Assembly (NCBI GenBank): GCA_032719365.1
Contig: CM064875.1
Location: 20,125,674 to 20,189,673, forward strand
Direction: 5' to 3'
DNA length: 64,000 bases
Source: Prinsepia uniflora
Taxonomy: Eukaryota; Streptophyta; Magnoliopsida; Rosales; Rosaceae
How positions within the stretch are numbered: the first letter of the stretch is position 1; every line of letters starts with the position of its first letter. Shown piece after piece: positions 1 to 10,000 of the stretch. The notes below the pieces were generated by a model. That model was not told the DNA's origin, did not search any database, and saw nothing but the letters and a program-made list of their open reading frames with translations. A program made the position numbers and the translations under genes.

Positions 1-142
1 TTGGGTCTAAATAGTGTAGGGGAATTTTAGTAATTTTGACTTAAAGGGTAATTTGGTAATTTTTCTCTAGTGATAATGTGATGTAACACATGTTTAGATT
101 TTCCGTGTTCCTTATTTGGTGCACTAACTCACCTTATGTGAA

Positions 143-154
143 GTGTATATATTC
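143..154 (+). promoter_or_regulatory. Putative TATA box of LTR L1
   Basis: The motif tgtatatatt is followed about 40 bp downstream by a long GA-rich leader, the arrangement also seen in the minus-strand LTR at 43190-45381. By inference transcription would start near 170-180. Confidence 0.35.
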
Positions 155-2576
155 ATCATGTAAGAGTTAGTGTGTGTTGTGAAAGCTTGAGAGAAAAAGA
201 AGAAAAAAACCCATGAACACGAGAAAAAGAAGAGAGAAGGATAGCTAGGGTTAGCCAATGAAAGGAGATAAGAGAGGGATGAAGAAAACAAGAAGAAAAG
301 GGGATAGTTAACCCAGACCCGAGAGAGAGTGGAAGAAAACGAGAAAGAAGGAAAAATTCACGTGTGTATATCTCAGTGGAGTTTTGATCGAGGAGCTCGA
401 AACCGAGTTAGTAACAGCCTTCACAGTTTCTTAGGAGCATTTTGGGAGTGAAAGGAAGGAGTTTGGGATGCTGCAGGACTTGGAAACCGAAGGATAGCCA
501 TTGAAGGAATTTCAAAAGCTCAGCTAAGGAATTAAGGTGAGTTTTCCATATTTTTGAAGTTATAGAACTATTAAAAGGTTAAAATAGAACATATTGGTTG
601 TGAAAAGAAAGGACGAAATCGAGAGAATTACAACCGAGTTGTATAACGACCCGTCCCAAATCTATGCGATTAATTACAGATTATCAGGGATTAATCGGGA
701 ATTAATCAAGAATTATCGGATTATCAGGAGTATCGGGGTAAAATGGCAAGTTTACCCCTAGATGAGTGAAAGAGTTGACTTTTGACCTGGAAGGTAAAAT
801 GCACGTGGACCGAGATTTATTACGTAGATTGAGATGTTACGAGTTTATAAACAGCTGGCACGTCAAAAACGTACATCGTATAGGAATGTTATGGGTTAAA
901 AACTAATTTTTAAACTATTCATAATTGCACAAATTACGAGGAGTTGACTTTTTGGTGTTTGACTTGTGGGACCCAAAATATCTATTTTGGGACCATAGGA
1001 TGACTGACACTTGTCACCCACCCTATGACCCCTTTTCTTTAATTCATGTATCTCATCTCCCATTTTCCCTTTCATTTAATCCTACCTGAAACCCCTCGCC
1101 CAACCATTTTCCATTCTATCATCTTCTTCTTTAGTTCTGCTTAAGAAAGGGAGACTGAGAGAGGTTAAGGGTGAGACCGAGAGGCTGAGATGACGGTGGT
1201 GGACGGCTGAGCACGATAGTGGCCTGAGGAACCCAGAAACCCAAGTAAACCCATAAACACGTTTTGCTTCAAATTTTGAATGTTTTGGATCGAAACTAAG
1301 GCCAAGAAGTGTCTTCTTTGTGCTTTTGCCGGTATGTTTGGTTGTGAAACAAGGAAAATAGATGCAGGGAAGAGCTCTAGTGGAGGTTTGAAACTAGACC
1401 CATGAAGATCGATCTCGACCAGGTAATTTCTGGGCTTTTTCTTTGATTTTGACATCGTAGATCAATTCCTGGGAAGTAGATGAGTAGATTAGAAGAAGAA
1501 TGACGGTTTTTGGTGGTTGGATGGTCGAGATATGACCGGATCGGGTCGCATGTCAAAATGACCCATTACAGAAGTTCGAGTCGGCCCGGGCAGAGGTTGA
1601 AGCTGATGACATGGCATTCCACGTGTAACACCCCCGGACATTCGAGGATTTTAATATTGTAATTTAATATATGAATTGACGTTTTTACCCTTGTGAATGG
1701 TATGGCCAAATTGTTGACTTTTTGATTGGTGGGTCAAATGGACTTTGACCAGTGACCGTGACGTAGTCCGGGATGTCACGAGTTCATAGACAGGTGGCAC
1801 GTCCAATTCGGACGATCAGGGAAAAAGTTATGACTATCGGAAGTTCAGGGGCATTATCGTAATTTGGACTTTAGGGGGAAAATGTTGACTTTTCGTTCGG
1901 CAACTAATTTTCACATGACTCAAGGACCGTTAGGTAGGTCTCGATGTCCTGAGTCCGTAGACAGGCGGCACGCCGAAATCGGACTTCGTATGGCTGAGTT
2001 ACGGGTCTAAAAAGTGAGGGGCATTTTGGTAATTATTTGAACCAGGGGCATTTTGGTCTTTTTGCCCTGGTTACTATAGCAAACCGCGGGGACCATGGAC
2101 AGCACCACCATGTGCGGTGGTTCAGTGTGCAATTGTTTATGCAATTGTGTGCTGGAAAGAATGGGCTATCTATTACTTTAGAACGTGAGATGAACCATCC
2201 ACCTGCATGATCGAATTGATTAAAGGGATTCGAAGCTTTTTCGGGGAACAAAATTCAGTGGACAGTGAGGCTTCCACGAGCCTCTGGGACAGCTTGAAAT
2301 TGTTTAAAACTGATTATATAGTGTATGAGCTTCACTCTGGTGTTGAAAGGACTGAAAATAGGAGTGGAACCAGAGAGAAACCATTTCGGGAAATTTTGGA
2401 GGGAAATCGGGTTTTTGATTTCTGGTGATCGTTGGACCAAACCAAGGCCTGGTTTAGTCTTCTGGGAGTGTTTGGAACTCAACCACATCGAAATCGAAGG
2501 CTATCAGCCATGGGTGAGCTAGGACTGTGTCTGCCGTGTTCAGAGAAATTTCAGAGGTTTGGACGACTACTTCCAG

Positions 2577-3178
2577 GTGAGTGTTGGTTCAATTGATTGC
2601 GTTTTCCAGTTCATTTTGATACTATGGTGCTTACTGTAAGGTTAATTGGATTATGGTTTGGAAACCAGTGAGTTCTTGTGATTGACCCGTTTGGATGATC
2701 ACGGGTCGAATGGCCATTTAAGGATTTGATTTGACTAATTAGGGTCTCAGAACTTAAATTGGAAGAATAATAAACATGTTAGGATCAAAAACGAAGGAAA
2801 TTGATTAAGGATTGGGGGTTGATTAACCGGGTCGAGCCGCGGGTGGCAGACCCGTATTACAGACAAACGGTGAAGGTGGTGACACTGTAGCTACAGTGTC
2901 AGGCGCGTGACTTTCACGCGCAGCCAATTTGGGTGGCGCGTGAGGGCGCGTTAGACCTTATCTCCGATCACGATCAACATGACTTTTGTTCCTCTCATCA
3001 TTCTGAACATTTTTGGTGAATTAACCATGTTGATCTGAGATAGTTTTGATGGGTCAGTTTAGGGCCGGTTGTCTCGGGAAACGTGTTGGACGGTTTCCCC
3101 GAGCCGGTTTCTGTTTCGGGTTATTTGGATAAATGTTTAAGACTTTTTGTGACCCTTACGTATGATTTGGACTGACAG
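2577..3178 (+). other. Putative leader intron 1 of L3
   Basis: A strong 5' splice-site motif (ttccag|gtgagt) at 2577 and a 3' splice-site motif (actgacag|ga) at 3178 bound 602 bp. The GC-rich cluster at 2901-2950 lies inside. The same layout is seen in the other LTRs of the window. Splicing is inferred from sequence only. Confidence 0.4.
2881..2900. repeat. Perfect 20-bp palindrome in L3
   Basis: gacactgtag is followed directly by its exact reverse complement ctacagtgtc. It lies immediately before the GC-rich ggcgcgtg/cacgcgc cluster in putative intron 1 of L3. Confidence 0.9.
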
Positions 3179-3238
3179 GAATTGTACGATAATCCCCGGT
3201 ACATGTTCGTACGCACAGTTTCACCCCGGGATCGTACT

Positions 3239-3901
3239 GTGAGTGGGCCCGATTTCATTAAACCCTTGCATGCTTAAATGTTTTCTGATTTACTTATATG
3301 TTCACATGCTGGAATCGATAAATGTTTGATGATATTGAAATTTCGGTTATGGCACGTTTCACGGTATTTGAGCATGAGACCCGTTTGATGAAACGTAACA
3401 ATCGGTTCGAATTTTACCTATGTATACATATATGTTTTGCATGTGGATATCAATAAAATGTATTTGGTACTGCACTGTATAGATCCTTCCATATTATATT
3501 GTCTCCTCCGGATGAGGTACCCCGGAGAGGTCACAGACGTCTAGGACGTCCAGCGTCTATGACGCTAAGCATCAGAGATGCTGTAACCGAACAGGGTTCG
3601 GGGATTGAACTCGGAATTGAGACCCGAGTGGCACGCGTAACCTAGTGATTGTGACCTTATTGGACGTCAGGGACGTCAGACATCAGGGATGTCGGGATTG
3701 GAGTGTATAGTGCAGTGGCTAAAATTATGTTTATGGTTTTATTATATGCCTTATGGTTTATATTATATGATTGATGGTTTTAAATTCGGTTGCATGCATG
3801 TTTGGAAAATGGAGGGGTAAATTATATGTTTTACTTATCAAATGATTTTATAAACTTGAGTTTCGGTCCACTCACCCTTAATGTCTTGGTAACCCCTCCA
3901 G
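3239..3901 (+). other. Putative leader intron 2 of L3
   Basis: A 60-nt putative exon (3179-3238) precedes gtgagtgggc. The matching gtccactcac is at 3866-3875, and the block ends at cccctccag (3901). Nine of ten positions of the two arms are complementary and the tenth could form a G-U pair. The interior carries the ACGTC repeat cassette. Confidence 0.4.
3528..3700 (+). repeat. ACGTC-rich short repeat cassette in L3
   Basis: Repeated variants of gacgtc, ggacgtc and catcagggatgtc occur here (cagacgtctaggacgtcc, then ggacgtcagggacgtc). They lie between the two arms of putative intron 2. Confidence 0.6.
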
Positions 3902-5004
3902 GTCGTGCTAATGAGGTAGAGGAGGAACCTGAGGCTGAGGCATAGATCCACTTCTGCGTACCTGAACCCCTGTTGGGTGGTGTACCCGCAGGTTTTATGT
4001 TAGAGTCGTGCTCGCAACTTGTAGTTTGGATTTCATCCCTTGTCTGACATCTGTTTAATGGGATTTGATGTATAACTTTAATTTGGTTATTTATGCATGT
4101 AACAACCCGTACCTACGGGAAGGGTAAAAATGTAATTTCTGTGAAGTTTTGTAAAAAAGGACGATTTTGCCCTTGTGAATAGTAAACGAAAAGTTGACTT
4201 TTTGTAATATTGATTGGATGAGTGTTAGCCCTTGACCGTGACGTAGGTTAGGACGTCACGAGTCCGTAGACAGGCGGTAGGTTCGATTCGGACAACCGGA
4301 GGAAAAGTTATGATGTACGGAAGGTTTGACGTTACCCGTAATTTTGAGTGAAAAGGGAAAATGTTGACTTTTTGGAGGATGTGTGATTTTCACGTAGACC
4401 GAGGACCGTTGGATAGGTCTCGACGTCCTGAGTTCAACGACAGGCGGCACGCTGTCATCGGACGTCGGACGGAAAAGATACGGGTCTGGAAAGTCTGAGG
4501 GCAAAATGGTAATTTTGTGCAGGAGGGGCATTTTGGTCATTTCTCCTCAACCCAATCAGATAAGGGCAAGTGGCAGATATTTTGGGATGGCCAATGGTTG
4601 ATGGACACGTGGGGGACCCTAGATGGTTCCAGGAGGAACTTAAGTGTGCACGGCCACACTTAGACATTTTTGAACCGTGCACCAATTCGAAGGCAACTGA
4701 AAACAGAGAGAAGGTTGAGTGAGGCGGTGATCGATCTGGAGGTCAGGGAGAGTGAGGAGTGACTGGTGAGAGTGACAGAGAGACGTGGGTGAGGTGCTGA
4801 TCGTGTTTTGGGATTGGCATCGTGCACGGCGGCACGGTGGTGGTGCGGCGAACGTTTGAGGAAAACAGAGGAGATCGTGGACGGTGGAGGCTGTTGTGCC
4901 GTGTGGTGAGGCAAACCGAGGCGGTAGGAGACTCAGGAGGTTGAGGGGAGTCCCACGAGAACGGTGGTGGGTGACGGTTTTCACGGCGGCGCCGGAATCG
5001 AAAG

Positions 5005-5812
5005 GTAAGCCCGTTTACTCTGTTTTTCGTGGCTTTTTCAATTTCAAAGTCGTGATGATGGGCTTAGAGTCGAGGGATTAGGAGGTCAGGGTGTTGTTCA
5101 GGGAGGTCTTAGGCGTCGTCTGTGGTGGTTGCCGTGACGGGAGGTTCACGGTGGCTGGTGGTTCGACGGTGAGTATCCAATACTCTGTTTTGGCCGTGAT
5201 TTCAAACTTGAAGTCGTGGACTTCGGGGATGAATCGACGGATTCTGTGAGTTGGGTAGGACTCAGTAAGGTCCTAGGGTGGTGCTGGTATCACCACCGTG
5301 AAGGGGGAAGCTGTGGACGGCCGGGAAGGAAAACAGAGCACACGGCAAGGTTTTTCGAGGTTGAAGACGAAGGGTTCTAGGCCGTGATTGCTGGATTTTA
5401 GGATTGGGTTTGATTGCAGGGAACTGGACGAAGCTAGTGGGATTGAAATGGAGAAGAACGGTGGGTGAACGGCGGAGAACCGGTCACGCCGGTTCAACTG
5501 TGTTGAACCGGGTGACTCGAGGTTGAAGGTGACTGTAGCAGGCGCGTGAGGCCCACGCGCAGCCACTTTGGGCGGCGCGTGGGGGCGCGTGGGAAGGAAT
5601 CCGGTTAAACGTCCAACATGAGTTTAGTCCTAAATGTCCTAAGGAGTCCAATGGTATAGTTTTCGGGTTAATCGGACGGTGTTACGGAATGGTTCGGGAA
5701 TCCGTACGGTTTAGGGTTTATGATTAAAATATTATTAAATTCCCGAAAAATTGGGGAAAATAGGGAAGGTATCCTTGATGTTATTGTGACCCTATTTGGT
5801 ATCTATTGACAG
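5005..5812 (+). other. Putative leader intron 1 of the array LTR (first copy)
   Basis: It starts at aaag|gtaagc (5005) and ends at attgacag (5812), 808 bp. It contains the GC-rich hairpin-like cluster 5541-5593. The same interval occurs in LTRs 2-4. An alternative 5' splice site (gacg|gtgagtat) lies near 5170. Confidence 0.4.
5541..5593 (+). repeat. GC-rich inverted-repeat cluster in the LTR (copies in every array LTR)
   Basis: Alternating ggcgcgtg and cacgcgc blocks could pair into a compact hairpin. Copies lie at 12777-12829, 20013-20065 and 27250-27302. Related clusters occur in L3 (2901-2950), L1 (about 32521-32558), the minus-strand LTR (44541-44582), and near 30871-30915 and 62371-62420. 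Confidence 0.7.
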
Positions 5813-5872
5813 GACGGGAGACACCGGAGACGGTTGAGGAGCGCACGGAGCGCGAGTGACGTGTCGTAAACT

Positions 5873-6729
5873 GTGAGTGGACTTTTTCTTATTTCCGAGC
5901 ATGCCAACTGTTTTAATTACTGTTTTATGATTCTATGTGTGTTTTTATGTTTTAAATGATGGTTATACGTGATTGAGATGTTTGCACGTTTTTCGAGATA
6001 TTTTCGGGGTTTTACACGTTTTTCGAGAAAAGGCCGATTTTCAGATTTTGATGCCATATTTGAGAAATTCACCCTATAACTGTTTTCTGATGATGGTAAA
6101 TGGGTTACGAAACATGGTTAGGGATTTCCTATGGTTTTTAGTGTGGAAATGGATTTTCCGGATTTGGGTTCGGAATGTCGGTTCTGAACGCCGGAAGGGC
6201 TTCAAACCGGGGATTTCGAATTCGGATTTGGTGATGGATTTGGAACTGGTTTTACACTGGATATGGATTGGATTTGCTGGATCTGGATATGGGTTTAAAG
6301 ACCCGGATTGATATTAATGGGGGACGGGCCCGGATTGAGTTTAAAGACTCGGGAGTTTAAAGACTCGGATATTATGATATTACCCCCATAGGCCTATTGG
6401 GTTTAAAGACTCGGGAGTTTAAAGACTCGGATTGATATGTGAGGCCTGGTTGAGTTTAAAGACTCGGATAGGTCCAGCAGGTTTGATCGGGTTATACCCT
6501 GGTTTCTTATGATGTTTTATAGTGTATCTGTTTCTTATGGTATTTATAGTGTCTCTGTTTCTTATGATGTTTTTCATACTATGATTTTTCTATTACTCCA
6601 TTGGCATGCCTGGTTTTAAACCGGAGGGAACAAATGATTTATTTTCCTTACGTTGAATTGCTGGTAAACGGTTTTAAAACTTTTATTCTTTTTGGTCCAC
6701 TCACACCTTTGGTTTTAATTTCCCTCCAG
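5873..6729 (+). other. Putative leader intron 2 with complementary ends (first copy)
   Basis: A 60-nt putative exon (5813-5872) precedes GTGAGTGGAC (5873-5882). Its perfect reverse complement GTCCACTCAC is at 6695-6704, 25 bases before the 3' splice-site motif tttccctccag (ends 6729). The CTCAC within the second arm fits a loose plant branch-point consensus at suitable spacing. Copies are 13109-13965, 20345-21201 and 27582-28438. Splicing is inferred. Confidence 0.45.
6292..6468 (+). repeat. Short repeat cassette gtttaaagactcgg (LTR 1)
   Basis: Six copies of gtttaaagac(t/c)cgg are separated by short spacers. Copies in the other LTRs lie at about 13528-13704, 20764-20940 and 28001-28177. They sit between the arms of putative intron 2, where other LTR families carry ACGTC-type repeats. 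Confidence 0.85.
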
Positions 6730-7000
6730 GTCGTGGTGATAGCGCCGGGGTGAACGTTGAGGCAGAGATCGAGGCATAGGGCTTCCGACGTTCTTCCGTT
6801 GCGGACTTAGACTTGTAGGACTTTTAGTGCCCATTTTGTAGAACTATGCTCTGACTTACTGTTGTATATATTTACTCCTTCGTCTGATGGTTATGCTTAT
6901 AGTTGTATTAAGTTTCTTTTGGTATTGTAAGTATGATTGTCAGACGGGAGCAGGGTTCATCCCGAGTATCGAGGTGATATTTGGGACGGGTCCTGACAAT

Positions 7001-7012
7001 TGGTATCAGAGC
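7001..7012 (+). other. Primer binding site, internal region 1
   Basis: tggtatcagagc, complementary to the 3' end of plant initiator methionine tRNA, starts two bases after the LTR end. The same site follows LTR 2 (14237-14248) and LTR 3 (21473-21484) but not LTR 4, which runs straight into the TSD. Confidence 0.9.
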
Positions 7013-7085
7013 ATAGGTTGTGTCAATTTGTGTTGGGTCTAGGTTGTTATACTAACTCTATGCCTCTTTCAGCGTACGATTGATC

Positions 7086-10000
7086 ATGCCTCCGAGACGT
7101 GAACCCCCTCCACGACCTGAAGATGAAGCGGCGAGAGGGACTGAGAGCGCTTCGATCGAGAGAGCCCAGAGGCTTGGGGCTACTACGTTCAGCGGTGGGG
7201 CTGATCCCGAGGAAGCTCACCGATGGATCACCCGACTCGAGCGTATTTTTGGGGTGATGCACTGTCCTCCCGAGGATCGGGTATTGTTAGCCACTTTTCT
7301 GTTGGATGGAGCTGCCTACGAGTGGTGGTATACGCTGGAACTGTCCGGCTGGGATGCACATACTGTGACCTGGGAGATGTTCCGGGAGAGGTTTCTAGAT
7401 CAGTACTATCCCCGTTCTTTCAGGGTTGCGAAGGAAGCGGAATTCCTTCACTTGAATCAAGGAAACTTGACAGTGGCTGAGTATGAGCAGAGGTTCCAGA
7501 TGCTATCTCGTTTTGCTCCGGCATTTGTGGCGACTGAGGCGGAGAAGTGCCGCCGGTTTGAGTTGGGACTCCGGGGAGAGATCAGGGCCATAGTGACAGC
7601 CGGCTCTTTTGCTACTTTCCGAGAGTTGTCTGATGCTGCTGTCAGGGTGGAGGCCAGTTTACCTGCTCGACCACAGTATTCGGGCAGTGTTCGACGCCGA
7701 GAGCAGTCATTCCCAGGAGCATCGAGTCAGAGGCCCCCGAAACGGGGTAATTTTGGTGGATCACTATCGGCTGGTGGAGCCCGGTATGGTAGACCAGGCA
7801 GTTTCCAGGGCTCAGGATTTCGAGGAGCTAGGTCACAGCCGACTCCTCAGGCGAGTGCGACTTCAGTGGCTTCGACAGGGAGGCATACCGGTGGACCCGG
7901 TAGAGACACTTGCTTCTACTGTGGGGAGCGAGGACATTTCCGTCGGGAGTGCCCATTGTTAGCTCCGGAGGGTGGAGCAGGCAGAGGTGCAGCAGAACCC
8001 GGGCGGAGTACTGCATCAGTATCAGGGGCGGCAGGCCCTAGGGGTGGCGGTGGTGCCACGAGCAGTTCCAGAGGGCGCGGTAGGTCATCGGGACCACAGG
8101 CGCGAGTTTTTGCGATGACTCAGCAGGAGGCTAGGTCAGCACCGGGAGTGGTGACAGGTACACTCACCATACTTGGTCACACTGTTTTTGCTTTGATAGA
8201 TCCCGGGGCTACCCATTCATTTGTAGCTCGGAGTTGTAGTCTGGTTAAGGAGAGGGAGGTGTCTACTTTGGATTGTGCGTTAGGAGTGAGTACACCTACT
8301 GGGGAGGTGTTGGTAGTGACTCAAGTTTTGAGAGAGTGTCCGGTACTGGTAGGCCAGGTGGAGTTACTGGCAGATTTGTTACTCTTAGATTTACGGGACT
8401 TTGATGTGATCTTGGGTATGGACTGGTTGACGAGACATCATGCTTCTATCGAATGTTTCGATAGGAGAGTGACTTTTCGGAGTCCCGGATTACCAGAGAC
8501 TACATTTCAGGGGGATCAGCGTGCACTTCCTACGGGAGTTATTTCGGCACTCGAGGCTAGTAAACTGTTACGGAAAGGGTGCCAGGGTTACTTAGCTCAT
8601 GTAGTGGATACGCGTGCTACGCCAGAGAGGGCGGAGGATATACCAGTGGTACGGGAGTTTCCCGATGTTTTTCCCGAGGAGTTGCCAGGACTACCCCCAC
8701 ACCGAGATCTTGAGTTTACGATTGAGCTTCTACCAGGTACACAGCCTATTTCTCAGACTCCTTACCGTATGGCACCTGCCGAATTGAGGGAACTTAAGGC
8801 CCAGTTGCAAGAGTTGGTCGATATAGGATTTATTCGACCGAGTACGTCGCCTTGGGGAGCACCTGTTTTGTTTGTCAAGAAAAAGGACGGAGGATTGAGG
8901 TTGTGTGTGGATTACAGGCAACTGAATAAGGTAACTATTTGGAATAAGTACCCCCTACCCCGGATTGATGATATTTTGGTGTATTCGAAGAGTGCGAAGG
9001 CGCATGAGAAACATCTGAGGATTGTGCTTAAAACGTTGAGGGAGCATCAGTTGTATGCGAAGCTCAGTAAGTGTCAGTTCTGGTTGACCAGTGTTGGATT
9101 TCTTGGCCATGTGATTTCGGCCGAGGGCATTCGTGTGGATCCTCAGAAAGTTGAGGCGGTAGCCAATTGGGAACAGCCTAAGACGGTGACGGAAATTCGG
9201 AGTTTTCTGGGTTTGGCAGGGTATTACCGGCGTTTTATTGAGGGTTTTTCTATTCTTGCAGCACCGTTGACGAGGTTGACACGGAAGGGAGTTCGGTTTG
9301 AGTGGGATGAGAACTGTGAACAGAGTTTCCAGGAGCTTAAAAGGCGGTTGACATCTGCTCCTGTGTTAGCCCTTCCAGACGATAGTGGGGAGTTCGAGGT
9401 GTACAGTGACGCTTCTTTACAAGGTTTGGGTTGTGTCTTGATGCAGCACGGGAAAGTGATTGCTTATGCTTCCCGGCAATTGAAACCCCATGAGGTGAAC
9501 TACCCTACACATGACTTGGAATTGGCTGCGGTGGTTCATGCATTGAAGATTTGGCGACATTACTTGTACGGTGAGAAGTGCAGGATCTTTACGGACCACA
9601 AGAGTTTGAAGTATTTGTTCACCCAAAAGGAATTGAACCTCAGACAGCGCCGTTGGTTGGAGTTACTAAAGGACTACGACTGTACTATTGAGTATCATCC
9701 AGGGAAGGCTAATGTGGTAGCCGATGCTCTGAGCAGAAAGTCAGCTGGTTCTTTGTCGCATTTGAGGACAGTACGGTTACCTTTGTTGGTTGAGCTCCGT
9801 AAGTTGGGAGTAGAGCTGACTGTGGTTGATCAGGGAGCACTCCTAGCGAGTTTCCATGTGCGACCCGTTTTGATTGATCAGGTGATTGATGCTCAGTTTG
9901 AGGACCCTATTCTGGGCATCATTCGGATTGAGGTCGAGGCTGGAGAAAGACAGGATTTTGAGATCCGTGAGGATGGAGCTTTGGTTAAGAATGGACGGTT

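Larger units (their letters stand above)
4098..6998 (+). repeat. Array LTR 1
   Basis: It runs from tgtaacaacccg to ggtcctgaca, 2901 bp, and starts right after TSD atgca. It differs from the other three by a small cluster around 4325-4340 (one base shorter overall) and a few substitutions. At three diagnostic sites it matches LTR 2. Confidence 0.95.

Noticed and set aside
4640..5566. Small minus-strand ORFs of 84-114 codons repeated in every array LTR
   Set aside because: They recur only because the LTR is repeated. They have no recognisable domain, overlap putative leader exons and introns on the opposite strand, and biased composition explains the openness.
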